Numbered from the stretch's first letter, positions 1-7,989 are shown. The stretch: DNA of 33,905 nt from Acidilobaceae archaeon (GCA_027051095.1 JALUAM010000064.1:1-33905), one strand, 5' to 3'. A program made the numbers and translations. The notes: generated by a model not told the origin, from the sequence alone.

Positions 1-666
1 GCCGACAACCTCGAGGCCCTCCCCGGGGCCCAGAACCCTGTCTACGCCGCCCAGGCACAGCTTGAGGGCCTCCTCGGGGCCCACCTGAGCCCAGCCGATC
101 CTCGAGGGCCTGCCCACGGCCTTCTCAACGAACTCTCTCAGCTCTGAGAGGGCGAGGACCCCGTAGGGCCTCGACTCGAAGCCTAGCCTAGAATAAGCGT
201 CTAGGACCTCGCGGGGCCAAGACTTGAGCCACGACTGCCAGGTGGCGCCCCCCGACCAGGGCGTGAAGGTCCTGGACAACTCGGCTAGGGGATGCCCCTT
301 GCAGGTGAGCCCGAACTCCTTGTACCAGCCGAAGGGCGCCCTGACCACCCTGCCGCCGAACCTAGCCTTGACCTCCTCCTCGAGGAGCCTAGACAGCCTG
401 AAGGCCTCCCCCGGCGGCGCGAGCCTCGGAGACAAGTGAGCGTAGGGGTAGAGTAGCACGGTGTCGACGCCCAGCTTGGAGGCGTGGGAGGCTAGGTCCT
501 CCGCCGCCGCCCTGACTACAGACTCGTCGTCGCCCTCCTCGACAGTGAAGAAGGCGAGGAGCGCCTCACCCACCCTACCCTCCCCGCCAGGCTCCGGGGG
601 CTCCCTCAGCGCGGGCCTGACAGCCTTGAACCAGGCCTCGGAGACGTGGAGGTAGAGTAGCCTCAA
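1..666 (-). CDS. thrS: Threonyl-tRNA synthetase, archaeal editing domain (partial, C-terminus beyond window)
   Basis: The 222 visible residues match the N-terminal editing domain of archaeal ThrRS, a D-aminoacyl-tRNA deacylase-like fold that hydrolyses Ser-tRNA(Thr). The diagnostic blocks are YPYAHLS (residues 73-79), APFGWYK (110-116) and CKGHPLAE (122-129). The His and Lys in the first two blocks are the kind of residues used for editing in the Pyrococcus enzyme. The start is TTG at 666, giving [12 protein letters not shown]; no ATG, GTG or TTG lies in frame just upstream. In several crenarchaea editing and catalytic ThrRS are separate proteins. Because the gene runs off the window, it cannot be decided whether this is a stand-alone editing protein or the head of a full synthetase. 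The segment after residue 132 holds no recognisable aminoacylation motif yet. It is divergent from pdxS. Confidence 0.85.
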   Translation of the reverse strand, partial: MRLLYLHVSEAWFKAVRPALREPPEPGGEGRVGEALLAFFTVEEGDDESVVRAAAEDLASHASKLGVDTVLLYPYAHLSPRLAPPGEAFRLSRLLEEEVKARFGGRVVRAPFGWYKEFGLTCKGHPLAELSRTFTPWSGGATWQSWLKSWPREVLDAYSRLGFESRPYGVLALSELREFVEKAVGRPSRIGWAQVGPEEALKLCLGGVDRVLGPGEGLEVVG

Positions 667-708
667 GCCCGGGCCCTGGGAGCGGCATATGTGGGGCCTC
701 CCAGGCTT

Positions 709-718
709 AAAGGCGAGG
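709..718. promoter_or_regulatory. TATA-like box between thrS and pdxS
   Basis: The sequence gcttaaagg (cctttaagc on the minus strand) lies in the thrS-pdxS divergent gap. On the minus strand it would start thrS transcription near 688, about 20 nt before the TTG. On the plus strand it would start near 740, leaving a longer leader for pdxS. A second weaker box, gcttatcc near 751, could instead serve pdxS. Assigned by position and sequence only. Confidence 0.4.
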
Positions 719-795
719 GGCCCGCTGCAAGTGCCCGGCCTTACCCAAGCTTATCCGCCGCCTTCGGCTACAGGTGTTTACCCTGGTGCCCCCTC

Positions 796-1857
796 TTGCT
801 GCCGAGATACTCGCCCCTCAGCAGCAGTGTCAGACTATACGAGGTGGGCTTCCACGAGATCGTAGACTTCTTCTACAGGCTGGCGGAGGCGGCTGACAGG
901 CTGAGGGAGGAGGGCCTCTGGATGGCCTACGGCCCCGAGGTCCTGCCAGAGAGGCTTGAGGTGCCGGAGAGGGGCACCCTTAGGGTCAAGTACGGCTTCC
1001 CCGTGTACCAGAAGGGCGGGGTTGTCATGGACGTCACTAACGTGGAGCAGGCGCAGATAGCCGAGGAGGCGGGGGCGACAGCTGTAATGGTCCTGGACAA
1101 GCTGCCCTACGACGTGAGGAGGTCTGGCGGCGTAGCCAGGATGGCCGACGTCAGGGTGATAGAGGAGGTTATGAACAGCATAACTATACCTGTGATGGCT
1201 AAGGTGAGGATAGGCCACTACTACGAGGCCCTGATACTGGAGGAGATAGGCGTGGACATGATAGACGAGAGCGAGGTCCTAACCCCCGTCGACGAGAAGC
1301 ACCACATAAACAAGTGGCTCTTCAAGGTTCCCTTCGTGAACGGAGCGAGGAGCCTTGGCGAGGCGCTGAGGAGGATAGTCGAGGGGGCCTCTATGATCAG
1401 GACGAAGGGGGAGGCGGGCACGGGCAACGTCGCCGAGGCTGTTAGGCACATGAAGCTGATAATGGGGGAGATATGGCAGCTCAGGGGGCTCCCCGCAGAG
1501 GAGAGGCTCAGGAGGGCTAGGGAACTGGGGGTGCCCGTAGAGCTGGTAGACCTCACGGCTAGGCTCGGCAGGCTCCCGGTGGTAAACTTCGCTGCGGGCG
1601 GGATAGCGACGCCCGCGGACGCAGCCCTAATGATGTGGCTCGGCGCGGACGGCGTCTTCGTGGGCAGCGGCATATTCAAGAGCGGCGACCCGAGGGAGAG
1701 GGCGGAGGCGATAGTGCTCGCCACCAGCATGTGGGACGACCCCGAGAGCGTCGCGGAGGCCCAGAGGATGGTCAGCGAGCAGAAGAGCATGATGGGCCTT
1801 GACATCAGGAGGCTGAAGCCCGAGGAGCTGCTCCAGGTCAGGGGTGCCGAGGCTTGA
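796..1857 (+). CDS. pdxS: Pyridoxal 5'-phosphate synthase, lyase/synthase subunit PdxS
   Basis: PdxS builds PLP from ribose 5-phosphate, glyceraldehyde 3-phosphate and ammonia in the cytosolic DXP-independent pathway. Ammonia comes from PdxT, encoded next. The protein carries the family blocks [24 protein letters not shown] (with a Schiff-base Lys), [12 protein letters not shown] (second Lys), [19 protein letters not shown] and the tail [10 protein letters not shown]. It aligns with crenarchaeal homologues from the segment [20 protein letters not shown] onward. The frame stays open to 691, but the sequence before residue LPRYS is not family-like. I chose the in-frame TTG at 796 as the nearest start that keeps the conserved N-terminus, giving about 353 residues. 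The start remains uncertain. Its stop overlaps the pdxT start. Confidence 0.93.
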   Translation: MLPRYSPLSSSVRLYEVGFHEIVDFFYRLAEAADRLREEGLWMAYGPEVLPERLEVPERGTLRVKYGFPVYQKGGVVMDVTNVEQAQIAEEAGATAVMVLDKLPYDVRRSGGVARMADVRVIEEVMNSITIPVMAKVRIGHYYEALILEEIGVDMIDESEVLTPVDEKHHINKWLFKVPFVNGARSLGEALRRIVEGASMIRTKGEAGTGNVAEAVRHMKLIMGEIWQLRGLPAEERLRRARELGVPVELVDLTARLGRLPVVNFAAGGIATPADAALMMWLGADGVFVGSGIFKSGDPRERAEAIVLATSMWDDPESVAEAQRMVSEQKSMMGLDIRRLKPEELLQVRGAEA

Positions 1858-2465
1858 GGATAGGCGTGCTGGGCTACCAGGGCGGCGTCTACGAGCACGT
1901 CTACATGCTCAGGAGGGCCCTGGAGGAGCTTGGCTACACGGGGGAGGTTATCGTCGTCAAGAAGCCCGGCCAGCTCGAAGGGCTCGACGGCATAGTCATA
2001 CCGGGCGGGGAGAGCACGACCATGGGTGTGCTCGCCAGGAGGACCGGAGTGCTGGAAAGGCTCAGAGACTCGATAAGGGGGGGCCTGCCAGCGATGGGGA
2101 CCTGCGCCGGCGCCATAATGCTCGCCGAGAGGGTCAGGGACAGGGTGGTGGGGGAGACAGGGCAGCCCGTGATAGGAGCCATGAGGATAGAGGTGGTGAG
2201 GAACTACTTCGGCAGGCAGAGGGACAGCTTCGAGGCAGACCTCGAGGTTGAGGGCCTAGACTCCCCCTTCAGGGGGGTCTTCATAAGGTCGCCGGCAATA
2301 CTCTCGGCGGAGCCCCCAGCCAGGATCACCGCGTGGCTAGACACGGGGCAGGCTAAAGTCGGGGTCGCAGCAGTCCAAGGCCCCCACATAGCGACGGCAT
2401 TCCACCCGGAGCTCACAGGCGACACAAGGATACATAGGATGTGGCTGAGAGTGATAAAGAAGTAG
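1854..2465 (+). CDS. pdxT: Pyridoxal 5'-phosphate synthase, glutaminase subunit PdxT
   Basis: Class I-type glutamine amidotransferase that releases ammonia for PdxS within the 12+12 PLP synthase complex. The triad is visible: Cys84 in MGTCAGAI, His184 and Glu186 in [13 protein letters not shown]. The PGGEST oxyanion-hole block lies at residues 50-55. At 203 residues it has the usual length. The TTG start shares bases with the pdxS stop (TTGA), so the two proteins are translationally coupled in the expected 1:1 operon. Nothing is missing. Confidence 0.95.
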   Translation: MRIGVLGYQGGVYEHVYMLRRALEELGYTGEVIVVKKPGQLEGLDGIVIPGGESTTMGVLARRTGVLERLRDSIRGGLPAMGTCAGAIMLAERVRDRVVGETGQPVIGAMRIEVVRNYFGRQRDSFEADLEVEGLDSPFRGVFIRSPAILSAEPPARITAWLDTGQAKVGVAAVQGPHIATAFHPELTGDTRIHRMWLRVIKK

Positions 2466-2511
2466 CAGCGGCTATCCAGCCCGCGGCCGCCGCGGAAGCC
2501 CCGCTAGCCCG

Positions 2512-4203
2512 CTAACCTTTGAATACGTACTCAGCCAGATCTTCCATTAACTTACGCGATACATTGTACACCTTGTCCAGGAGGCAGGGATCGTAGTAGA
2601 GTTTTATCGCGTGCTTCACGTCAGGCTCGCAGTTAGACTCAACAGTTAACACTCTAGCCGTGAGGCCCGCGTGAGCAGCGAACACTCTATCAGGCAGGTC
2701 TCCCTTAAGGGTTTTCTGCTTTAAGCCTAGGTCCTCCGCTGGGCCGCACAGCCTGTGAGCCTCGTGTGCTAGCTTGTAGTCGGGCGCGGCCTCTTCACCT
2801 TTCGCGGCGCGCTCGAAGTTAGAGACCTCGTTCTCGACTATAGCCTTGGAAGGGCCTACGAGCATATACTCAGCTATCTTCTCTAAAGCGTGCAGGCTCG
2901 CCACAGCCACTTTAGCCCTAGGCCTCTTGCATCCGGCTTTTGAGCCAGCTAGACTAGACCCCCTCTCCTCTACTCTGACTCCCCCCATTCTAACTGCATG
3001 GCTGGAGTAGAGCGTTAGCGATGAGAGCGCGGCGAGCTTCTTAACAATCCCGTACCTTAACGCCGCCAGGTGTTCTACTTCCACACTAGGCGGCTCCTGC
3101 CTGCAACCTTTACGCACCTCTACCACGGGTAACAGTTCTAAGAGCTTTGCCGGGTACCCGGTCAAATCGCTTACGCTCAGGCCGCTATCCTGGGCGGCAG
3201 CCCAGGCTTGGGCTAACAGCAGTGGGGCGCCCGCTGTTATCGCCGCTGCCGCGGCCCATCCAGGCCTATTCAAATTATTAAGCTTTCCGAGCGTTTTCCC
3301 GAGGTCTCGTGCGATCCTGCTTTTGCACTCGCCGCACTTGCCGGACACATCGACGAGCTTTGGCACTCTGAGGCTAGCATGCCCTCCGTCGCCCTTAGCA
3401 GATAAAGCGGCGTATACTAGCCTCGAAGCCGCAGCCCTAGGCTTAATCCTCTCCCTCCTGACTATCAGAACGTTGAGGCTCCCGGACCCCTCCACGTAGG
3501 GCTCACTGTTATAGACTGTTATGTCGACGGGGGCCTTGCTGGCTGCCGAGTAGACTCGGGAGGCGAAGAGAACAGCCCTGTAGATGGAGTAGCTTGCATA
3601 GTTGATCCCGTGGGTCAGGTCCACGTGGACCTCGGCCCCGCAGCCTTCGAAGAAGCTCTGCATAGCATCTATTATGTGCAGGGCTTGGAGGGCCATGAGG
3701 TAGTCCATGGGTCCTACTCCGCCCTTCTCGAGGTCCTCCGCCAGCTTCCAGCGAGCCCTTCTCCTGTCCCCGGCCGCGGCGGTGTAGCTAAGCTCCCCGA
3801 AGCCGGGTATAACTCTCACGTCCACGTCGATCTGCTCCACCCGCTTAAACCAACAGTATATGCACCCGCCCACCCGCTCCATGAAGGTCCTGTAAACGCC
3901 GGCTTCCACTACGCCTTCGGGCAAGTCGTCGAAAGGGTCTGGCAGGCACTCGGCACCCTCGACTTCTTCACCGCCACGCCTATACCTCGTGTAGGCTGAG
4001 AGAGTGTCAAGGGCGAAGACGATGACCTTTACGTCCACGCCTCTGCTAAGTAGCCACTCGTAAATCAACTTAATGCTAGTCCTAGACTTTACAGAGTCTA
4101 CATGCCCCTTCTCTCCGCCGCGAGCCCAGGGAGCCCTGTACTCGACCTCGCGCCAGCCGTAAGGAGCGCCTATGGGGGCTATCAGGAGGGCCCTGCCCTC
4201 CAA
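2512..4203 (-). CDS. csx1: Csx1/MJ1666-family CARF-HEPN protein (CRISPR-associated DxTHG type)
   Basis: This 563-residue protein has the N-terminal signature of the MJ1666/Csx1 family (LLIAPIGAPYGWREVEY) and a SRTSIKLI segment. DLTHG at residues 195-199 is the DxTHG motif of these CARF proteins, which sense cyclic oligoadenylate made by type III CRISPR complexes. The C-terminal part holds RVFAAHAGL at 506-514, which fits the HEPN RNase motif R-x4-H (Arg506, His511). The residue after Arg is Val, where polar Asn is usual. A CGEC motif lies mid-protein. The start is TTG at 4203 with a GGGTGA ribosome-binding site about 6 nt upstream. No cas gene or CRISPR array accompanies it in the window, so it would have to act with a type III system elsewhere. 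Family is fairly sure; RNase activity is inferred. Confidence 0.82.
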   Translation of the reverse strand: MEGRALLIAPIGAPYGWREVEYRAPWARGGEKGHVDSVKSRTSIKLIYEWLLSRGVDVKVIVFALDTLSAYTRYRRGGEEVEGAECLPDPFDDLPEGVVEAGVYRTFMERVGGCIYCWFKRVEQIDVDVRVIPGFGELSYTAAAGDRRRARWKLAEDLEKGGVGPMDYLMALQALHIIDAMQSFFEGCGAEVHVDLTHGINYASYSIYRAVLFASRVYSAASKAPVDITVYNSEPYVEGSGSLNVLIVRRERIKPRAAASRLVYAALSAKGDGGHASLRVPKLVDVSGKCGECKSRIARDLGKTLGKLNNLNRPGWAAAAAITAGAPLLLAQAWAAAQDSGLSVSDLTGYPAKLLELLPVVEVRKGCRQEPPSVEVEHLAALRYGIVKKLAALSSLTLYSSHAVRMGGVRVEERGSSLAGSKAGCKRPRAKVAVASLHALEKIAEYMLVGPSKAIVENEVSNFERAAKGEEAAPDYKLAHEAHRLCGPAEDLGLKQKTLKGDLPDRVFAAHAGLTARVLTVESNCEPDVKHAIKLYYDPCLLDKVYNVSRKLMEDLAEYVFKG

Positions 4204-4250
4204 GGACCGTCACCCGGAGCCCGTGCAGGCCCGTCGATAAATAAAAAACA

Positions 4251-4258
4251 AGTTTAAA
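4251..4258 (-). promoter_or_regulatory. TATA box of the csx1-like gene
   Basis: On the minus strand an AT-rich element reading aatttaaact lies about 50 nt upstream of the TTG start. It predicts a transcription start near 4229 and a leader of about 26 nt that contains the GGGTGA ribosome-binding site at 4209-4215. The surrounding tract is much richer in A/T than the genes. Confidence 0.5.
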
Positions 4259-4292
4259 TTGCAATAAATCTCTGAGTTGAAGCAGCGCATTG

Positions 4293-4330
4293 AGGGGTGC
4301 AAGCCCCTAGCTCTTTTACGAGGTATATAG
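4293..4330 (-). promoter_or_regulatory. Orphan TATA box (4321-4330) followed by a short hairpin (4293-4308)
   Basis: On the minus strand ctatatacct at 4321-4330 is a good TATA box with no gene 25-40 nt downstream. The predicted start, near 4298, falls inside the hairpin AGGGG-6nt-CCCCT. It could give csx1 a long second leader or mark a small RNA. Equally it may only be the 3' flank of the WHy-like gene. No open reading frame starts there. Confidence 0.25.
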
Positions 4331-4340
4331 CCTGGGCTTG

Positions 4341-4793
4341 CTAGGACCTACCAGCCCAACCGTTCACCGTGAATGACGGGTATGGTATGGGCCCTAGCCT
4401 CGGCCTGGCTTTCACCCGATATTCTACCTCGATGTCAACCTGCTCGCCTAGAATGATCCCAGCCACGTACTCTAAGATCGCTCCGGCCGCTATGTCCTGG
4501 ACATGCAGTGTTATATACTCTGACTCTCCGGGGCCTACAGTAACGCTCCCCCTAGACCTAGCCTCTAGGATGAGCTCGCCGCCAGCGTAAACCCTGACCT
4601 CGATGCTCGATACCTCGTAGGAGAATATGCTGCTATTGTTTACAACGACTGCAACCATGCCGCCTCCCAGCGTGAAGTCAGTAACCTCTAGGTCTAGATC
4701 CTCGAGGTCAACGTAGGCTAAAACCAGCCCAGCGAGGTACAAGGCAGCGGCCGACGCGAAGAGTACTGCTGCCACCCTAAGAATACCGGTCAT
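4341..4793 (-). CDS. Membrane-anchored LEA14/WHy-like protein
   Basis: The 150-residue product starts with one hydrophobic segment (about residues 5-28, FASAAALYLAGLVLAYV) that would serve as an uncleaved signal anchor. A single all-beta domain outside the membrane follows. Its pattern resembles the LEA14/WHy beta-sandwich: an alternating strand around VVVNNSSIFSYEVSSIEVRV, then the SVTVGPGESEYITLHV turn. Such domains are seen in archaeal envelope proteins, but their role is mostly unknown. The ATG at 4793 has a GGAGGG site at 4802-4807 with 8-nt spacing. It lies upstream of the csx1-like gene on the same strand, but each has its own TATA box, so an operon is doubtful. Confidence 0.6.
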   Translation of the reverse strand: MTGILRVAAVLFASAAALYLAGLVLAYVDLEDLDLEVTDFTLGGGMVAVVVNNSSIFSYEVSSIEVRVYAGGELILEARSRGSVTVGPGESEYITLHVQDIAAGAILEYVAGIILGEQVDIEVEYRVKARPRLGPIPYPSFTVNGWAGRS

Positions 4794-4820
4794 ACAGCAA
4801 GCCCTCCGCCAAATTAAGAA

Positions 4821-4832
4821 TAATTTAAAAAT
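4821..4832 (-). promoter_or_regulatory. TATA box of the WHy-like gene
   Basis: A run reading tttttaaattattc on the minus strand lies 28-40 nt upstream of the ATG at 4793. It predicts initiation close to 4800, just before or within the GGAGGG ribosome-binding site. Confidence 0.5.
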
Positions 4833-4868
4833 TTTAGTTCGCTGCGGGCCTCCGGCCAGGTAGAGACG

Positions 4869-5180
4869 TTACTGTCCGCCTGTCTCCTGTAGGCCCTGGG
4901 GCTTATAGTTGGGAGGCGCCACTATGTAGAAGACGAAGTTGACTGTTAAGAGCGTGAGGCCCCCGCCTAGATCCTCGATGGAGGCCTCGTGGACTGCCGG
5001 CGGGTTGCCCTCGCCTACATGCGATATGGCCAGCACCTTTATCCTCCCGAGGACCTCGGCGTCGAGGTAGGCCATGGAGAGGGTTATGGAGCCTCTGCCC
5101 TCGGGGCATTCAGCCGGAGCTGAGAGGCTGGGGGCGTTGACCGAGAAGCCCTTATCCGAGGGTATTATGTGGCCGAGCAC
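4869..5180 (-). CDS. Small protein of unknown function
   Basis: I do not recognise this protein. It has 103 residues from the GTG at 5180 and contains no transmembrane segment, cysteine pair or known motif. The middle (SITLSMAYLDAEVLGRIKVL) and the end (LTLLTVNFVFYIVAPPNY) look like beta strands of a folded domain. Codon choice (third-position G/C) is like that of the core genes, which supports coding. The GTG has no ribosome-binding site. The frame stays open and protein-like for another 35 codons up to the TAA at 5286-5288 without any ATG, GTG or TTG, so the true start may lie upstream at an unusual codon. Its likely promoter is the TATA-like box at 5283-5292. Confidence 0.5.
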   Translation of the reverse strand: MLGHIIPSDKGFSVNAPSLSAPAECPEGRGSITLSMAYLDAEVLGRIKVLAISHVGEGNPPAVHEASIEDLGGGLTLLTVNFVFYIVAPPNYKPQGLQETGGQ

Positions 5181-5282
5181 GTAGGTGGGCCAGGAGGCCT
5201 GGAAGAACCGCCAGGGTCCCCCGTCTAGCTGGAGAAGCCCGGGCGCCCCAGCCTCCAGGCTAGTGAGGCTGAGATCCCGGAG

Positions 5283-5292
5283 GGCTTAAAGG
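5283..5292 (-). promoter_or_regulatory. TATA-like box downstream of tRNA-Ser
   Basis: cctttaagcc on the minus strand sits directly after the tRNA-Ser 3' end and before the small unknown gene. It predicts a start near 5262, which leaves about 80 nt before the GTG at 5180. Confidence 0.4.
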
Positions 5293-5305
5293 AGTGGGGC
5301 GTGAG

Positions 5306-5394
5306 TGGCGCCGGGGGCGGGATTCGAACCCGCGCGCCCCTTGCGGGGCAACGGGTCTCCAGCCCGTCCCCTTGGACCGCTCGGGCACCCCGGC
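5306..5394 (-). tRNA. tRNA-Ser (anticodon GGA), CCA encoded
   Basis: The acceptor arms GCCGGGG/CCCCGGC pair perfectly, with discriminator G at 5309 as usual for serine. The 3' CCA is encoded at 5308-5306. The anticodon arm is ACGGG-CTGGAGA-CCCGT, reading codons UCC/UCU. The variable arm is long (CCCC-GCAA-GGGG), typical of a class II serine tRNA. The T loop has GTTCGAAT. No intron. The gene follows rps10 on the same strand, a common end of the archaeal str gene string, so it may be co-transcribed. Confidence 0.95.
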
Positions 5395-5475
5395 TCCCAG
5401 CCGCTATCGTAATTGTAGAGGCCCGGGGGTTATTGAGCTTCCGCCCGGGGGAGCCCTCAAAACGCGGGGAGGAGG

Positions 5476-5784
5476 CTACCTCATCTGCTTTATGGCTATG
5501 TAGACGTTGTCCGGCACCCTGATCCTCATCAGCTGCCTCAGCACCCTCTCGTCGGCCTCGAGGTCGATGAGCCTCTTGTGTATCCTCATCTCCCAGTGGT
5601 CCCAGTACTTGCTCCCCTCGCCGTGGGGCAGCCTGAATATGGGGACCTCGAGCCTCTTGGTTGGCAGCGGTACCGGGCCCCTCATCCTGACCCCGGTCTT
5701 CTGCGCTATCCTCTTGATCTCGTTCACGACCTGCTCGAGGCTCCTGACGTCGGTGCTCCAGAGCCAGATCCTTATGAAGGGCAT
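5476..5784 (-). CDS. rps10: 30S ribosomal protein S10 (uS10)
   Basis: The 102-residue product is archaeal uS10, a small-subunit head protein. Recognisable blocks are [36 protein letters not shown] and [16 protein letters not shown]. The ATG at 5784 has a GGAGGGG site 7 nt upstream. It lies 106 nt after EF-1alpha with its own TATA box, so it can be expressed independently although it keeps the canonical order rps7 - EF1A - rps10. Confidence 0.97.
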   Translation of the reverse strand: MPFIRIWLWSTDVRSLEQVVNEIKRIAQKTGVRMRGPVPLPTKRLEVPIFRLPHGEGSKYWDHWEMRIHKRLIDLEADERVLRQLMRIRVPDNVYIAIKQMR

Positions 5785-5818
5785 GGCGGAGCCCCTCCAA
5801 GGCTAAGGGGAGCGAGGG

Positions 5819-5827
5819 GTTATAATG
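5819..5827 (-). promoter_or_regulatory. TATA box of rps10
   Basis: cattataac on the minus strand predicts initiation near 5798, directly at the GGAGGGG ribosome-binding site (5792-5798). rps10 would thus have a very short leader and need not depend on readthrough from EF-1alpha. Confidence 0.5.
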
Positions 5828-5890
5828 CTGGGGGTCCCGCTGTAAAACACTGTGTCCCCCTGAGGACCCGCGGGGTGCGGCCTGCAAGCT

Positions 5891-7204
5891 CTACTTCGAC
5901 TTTATGTCCACCTTGGCGGGCTTTACCTCGGTCACTATCCCTATGCCGACGGTCCTGTTCATGTCCCTCATGGCGAAGCGGCCCAGCTGCGGGAAGTCCT
6001 TGAACGCCTCTATCACCATCGGCTTTATCGGCTTGAACCTGACTATGGCGGCCTCGCCCTGCTTGATGAACTGCGGGTTCTTCTCTATCACCTGGCCGGT
6101 CCTCGGGTCCAGCTTAGCGACGATCTCTACTATCCTGGCGCTGACGCTGGCCGTGTGGACGTGTATCACCGGCGTGTAGCCCACTGCTATCGCGCTGGGG
6201 TGCCATATCACTATGACCCTGGCGGTGAACTCCTCCGCCACAGTCGGCGGGTTGTCCAGGTGGCCGGCCACGTCGCCCCTTCTAATGTCGCTCCTGCTGA
6301 CGCCCCTCACAGCAAAGCCGATGTTGTCGCCCGGCTCGGCCTTGGGCAGGTCCTGGTAGTGCATCTGTATGCTCCTGACCTCGCCCACGACGCCCGGGGG
6401 CATGAAGACTACCTTGTCGCCCACCTTCAGCACTCCAGTCTCTACCCTGCCCACGGGCACCGTGCCGGCCCCGGGGATGCTGTAGACGTTCTGTATGGGT
6501 ATCCTGAGCGGCTTGTCGATCGGCTTCTCCGGGGGCTTAAGCATGTCGAGGGCCTCCACTATGGTCGGGCCGTTGTACCAGGGCATGTTCGGGCTCCTCT
6601 CGATCAGGTTGTCGCCCTTCCAGGCGCTGACGGGTATGAAAGGTATCTGCTCGGGGTTGTAGCCAAGGCCCTTCATGAACTTCTTGAGTATAGCGACTAT
6701 CTGCTCGTACCTCTTCTTATCGTAGTTCACGTCGGGGGCGTCCATCTTGTTAACCGCCACTATTATCTGGTTTATACCCATGGTCCTGGCCAGGAGCAGG
6801 TGCTCCCTGGTCTGGCCCTCGGGGCTCATGCCGGCCTCGAACTCGCCCTTCCTCGCGGAGACAACGAGTATGGCCGCGTCGGCCTGGCTGGCACCCGTGA
6901 TCATGTTCTTGACGAAGTCCCTGTGGCCGGGCGCGTCTATGATCGTGAACACGTACTTCTTGGTCTCGAACTTCATGAAGGTCAGGTCGATCGTTATACC
7001 CCTCTCGCGCTCCTCCTTCAGCTTATCCAGTATCCAGGCGAACTTGAACGACTCCTTACCCCTAGCCTTAGCCTGCTCCTCCAGCTCCTTCATTTTCTTC
7101 TCGTCGATATAGCCCAGCCTGTAGAGTAGGTGGCCCACCAGCGTGCTCTTACCGTGGTCTACGTGGCCTATCACCACCAGGTTCAGGTGGGGCTTCTCAG
7201 CCAT
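5891..7204 (-). CDS. tuf: Elongation factor 1-alpha (aEF1A)
   Basis: The GTPase that delivers aminoacyl-tRNA to the ribosome. The G1 motif GHVDHGKST is at residues 13-21, G3 DAPGH at 90-94 and G4 NKMD at 152-155. Domains 2 and 3 follow, with VYSIPGAGTVPVGRVETG and the C-terminal VGIGIVTEVKPAKVD. The frame is open to a TTG at 7225, but MAEKPHLNLVVIGH is the conserved N-terminus. The ATG at 7204 has a GGGGGGTG site just upstream, so I start there (437 residues). Its own TATA box lies about 45 nt upstream. Confidence 0.98.
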   Translation of the reverse strand: MAEKPHLNLVVIGHVDHGKSTLVGHLLYRLGYIDEKKMKELEEQAKARGKESFKFAWILDKLKEERERGITIDLTFMKFETKKYVFTIIDAPGHRDFVKNMITGASQADAAILVVSARKGEFEAGMSPEGQTREHLLLARTMGINQIIVAVNKMDAPDVNYDKKRYEQIVAILKKFMKGLGYNPEQIPFIPVSAWKGDNLIERSPNMPWYNGPTIVEALDMLKPPEKPIDKPLRIPIQNVYSIPGAGTVPVGRVETGVLKVGDKVVFMPPGVVGEVRSIQMHYQDLPKAEPGDNIGFAVRGVSRSDIRRGDVAGHLDNPPTVAEEFTARVIVIWHPSAIAVGYTPVIHVHTASVSARIVEIVAKLDPRTGQVIEKNPQFIKQGEAAIVRFKPIKPMVIEAFKDFPQLGRFAMRDMNRTVGIGIVTEVKPAKVDIKSK

Positions 7205-7249
7205 ACACGCACACCCCCCACTCAACCAGAACCAGGGTTGAGGAGTTAA

Positions 7250-7259
7250 GCCTTAAAAA
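7250..7259 (-). promoter_or_regulatory. TATA box of EF-1alpha
   Basis: gtttttaagg on the minus strand predicts initiation near 7226 and a leader of about 22 nt. A CAACC-8nt-GGTTG inverted repeat (7223-7240) lies right at that predicted start. It might be an operator or just chance. Confidence 0.5.
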
Positions 7260-7307
7260 CGATTTCCAGGGGCTCGGGCTGTGAGGACGGTGGGCCGGAG
7301 AGCCCCC

Positions 7308-7913
7308 TTACCTCGAGCTGAGGGCTATCCTCTCGATCTCCTCCTTCTGCCTCACAGCGTAGCTCCTCGGGTCGCCCCTCGCGGCTAGGATTATCTCCTC
7401 GGCGAGGCACTCCTCTATGGGCTTCGGGTTGTTGAAGGCGCACATCCTAGCCCCCTCGGTTATGAGCTTCAGGGCGACGTCGACCCTCCTCTGCGGCGAC
7501 ACGTCCACTGACACCCTGTAGGTTATACCGCCGTAGGTTATCCTAGTGGTGTCCTCCCTCGGCGCAGCATTCTCTATAGCCCTCACCAGGACCTGGATCG
7601 GGTTCTCGCCGGTCTCGAAGTATATTATGTCGAAGGCCGTCTTCACTATGTTATAGGCCAGGTGCTTCTTCCCCCCGTTCCTCCCCGGCCTCATAAGCTT
7701 GTTCATAAGCCTCTCTACTATGGGCACCTCGGCCTTGCCGAACCTCTTCTTCTCGTGCCTCCCCCCAGTGTGGGGCAGCCACACGGGCTTCAGGTTAATG
7801 TACTTCTTCAGGCTTGGGTCCCTGATCTCGACGCCCACCCAGCTCCACTTCCCGAAGAGCCTTATCTGGTCGGGCCTAACCTCGATGTCCTCTGGCAGCT
7901 TCAACTCGCTCAT
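7308..7913 (-). CDS. rps7: 30S ribosomal protein S7 (uS7)
   Basis: Archaeal uS7, primary 16S rRNA binder of the 30S head, 201 residues. Blocks seen are [58 protein letters not shown] and [23 protein letters not shown] start at 7913. In most archaea rps7 directly follows rps12 in one transcript. Here rps12 ends more than 11 kb away, and rps7 has acquired or kept its own promoter, shared with the divergent DUF151 gene. Confidence 0.98.
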   Translation of the reverse strand: MSELKLPEDIEVRPDQIRLFGKWSWVGVEIRDPSLKKYINLKPVWLPHTGGRHEKKRFGKAEVPIVERLMNKLMRPGRNGGKKHLAYNIVKTAFDIIYFETGENPIQVLVRAIENAAPREDTTRITYGGITYRVSVDVSPQRRVDVALKLITEGARMCAFNNPKPIEECLAEEIILAARGDPRSYAVRQKEEIERIALSSR

Positions 7914-7948
7914 ACCATGTACCCCGGGCTTAGACCTGGTACCGGGAA

Positions 7949-7960
7949 AGTCTTATACTT
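7949..7960. promoter_or_regulatory. Single TATA box serving divergent rps7 and DUF151 genes
   Basis: agtcttatactt on plus reads aagtataagact on minus, so the same box looks like a TATA element in both directions, with purine-rich BRE-like bases on each side. It predicts starts near 7980 (plus, DUF151 gene) and near 7927 (minus, rps7). No other TATA box is visible in the 76-nt gap. Confidence 0.5.
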
Positions 7961-7989
7961 CTCGGGAGGGAGAGTGTAGAAGCGAAGGA

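Noticed and set aside
691-795. Start of pdxS at GTG 691
   Set aside because: The additional residues do not resemble PdxS and include the promoter region.
5225-5887. 220-codon minus-strand frame across tRNA-Ser and rps10
   Set aside because: Overlaps a certain tRNA and rps10 in another frame; low-complexity Arg/Gly/Pro composition.
6155-7129. 324-codon open frame on the plus strand
   Set aside because: Antisense shadow of the EF-1alpha gene with biased composition and no ribosome-binding site.
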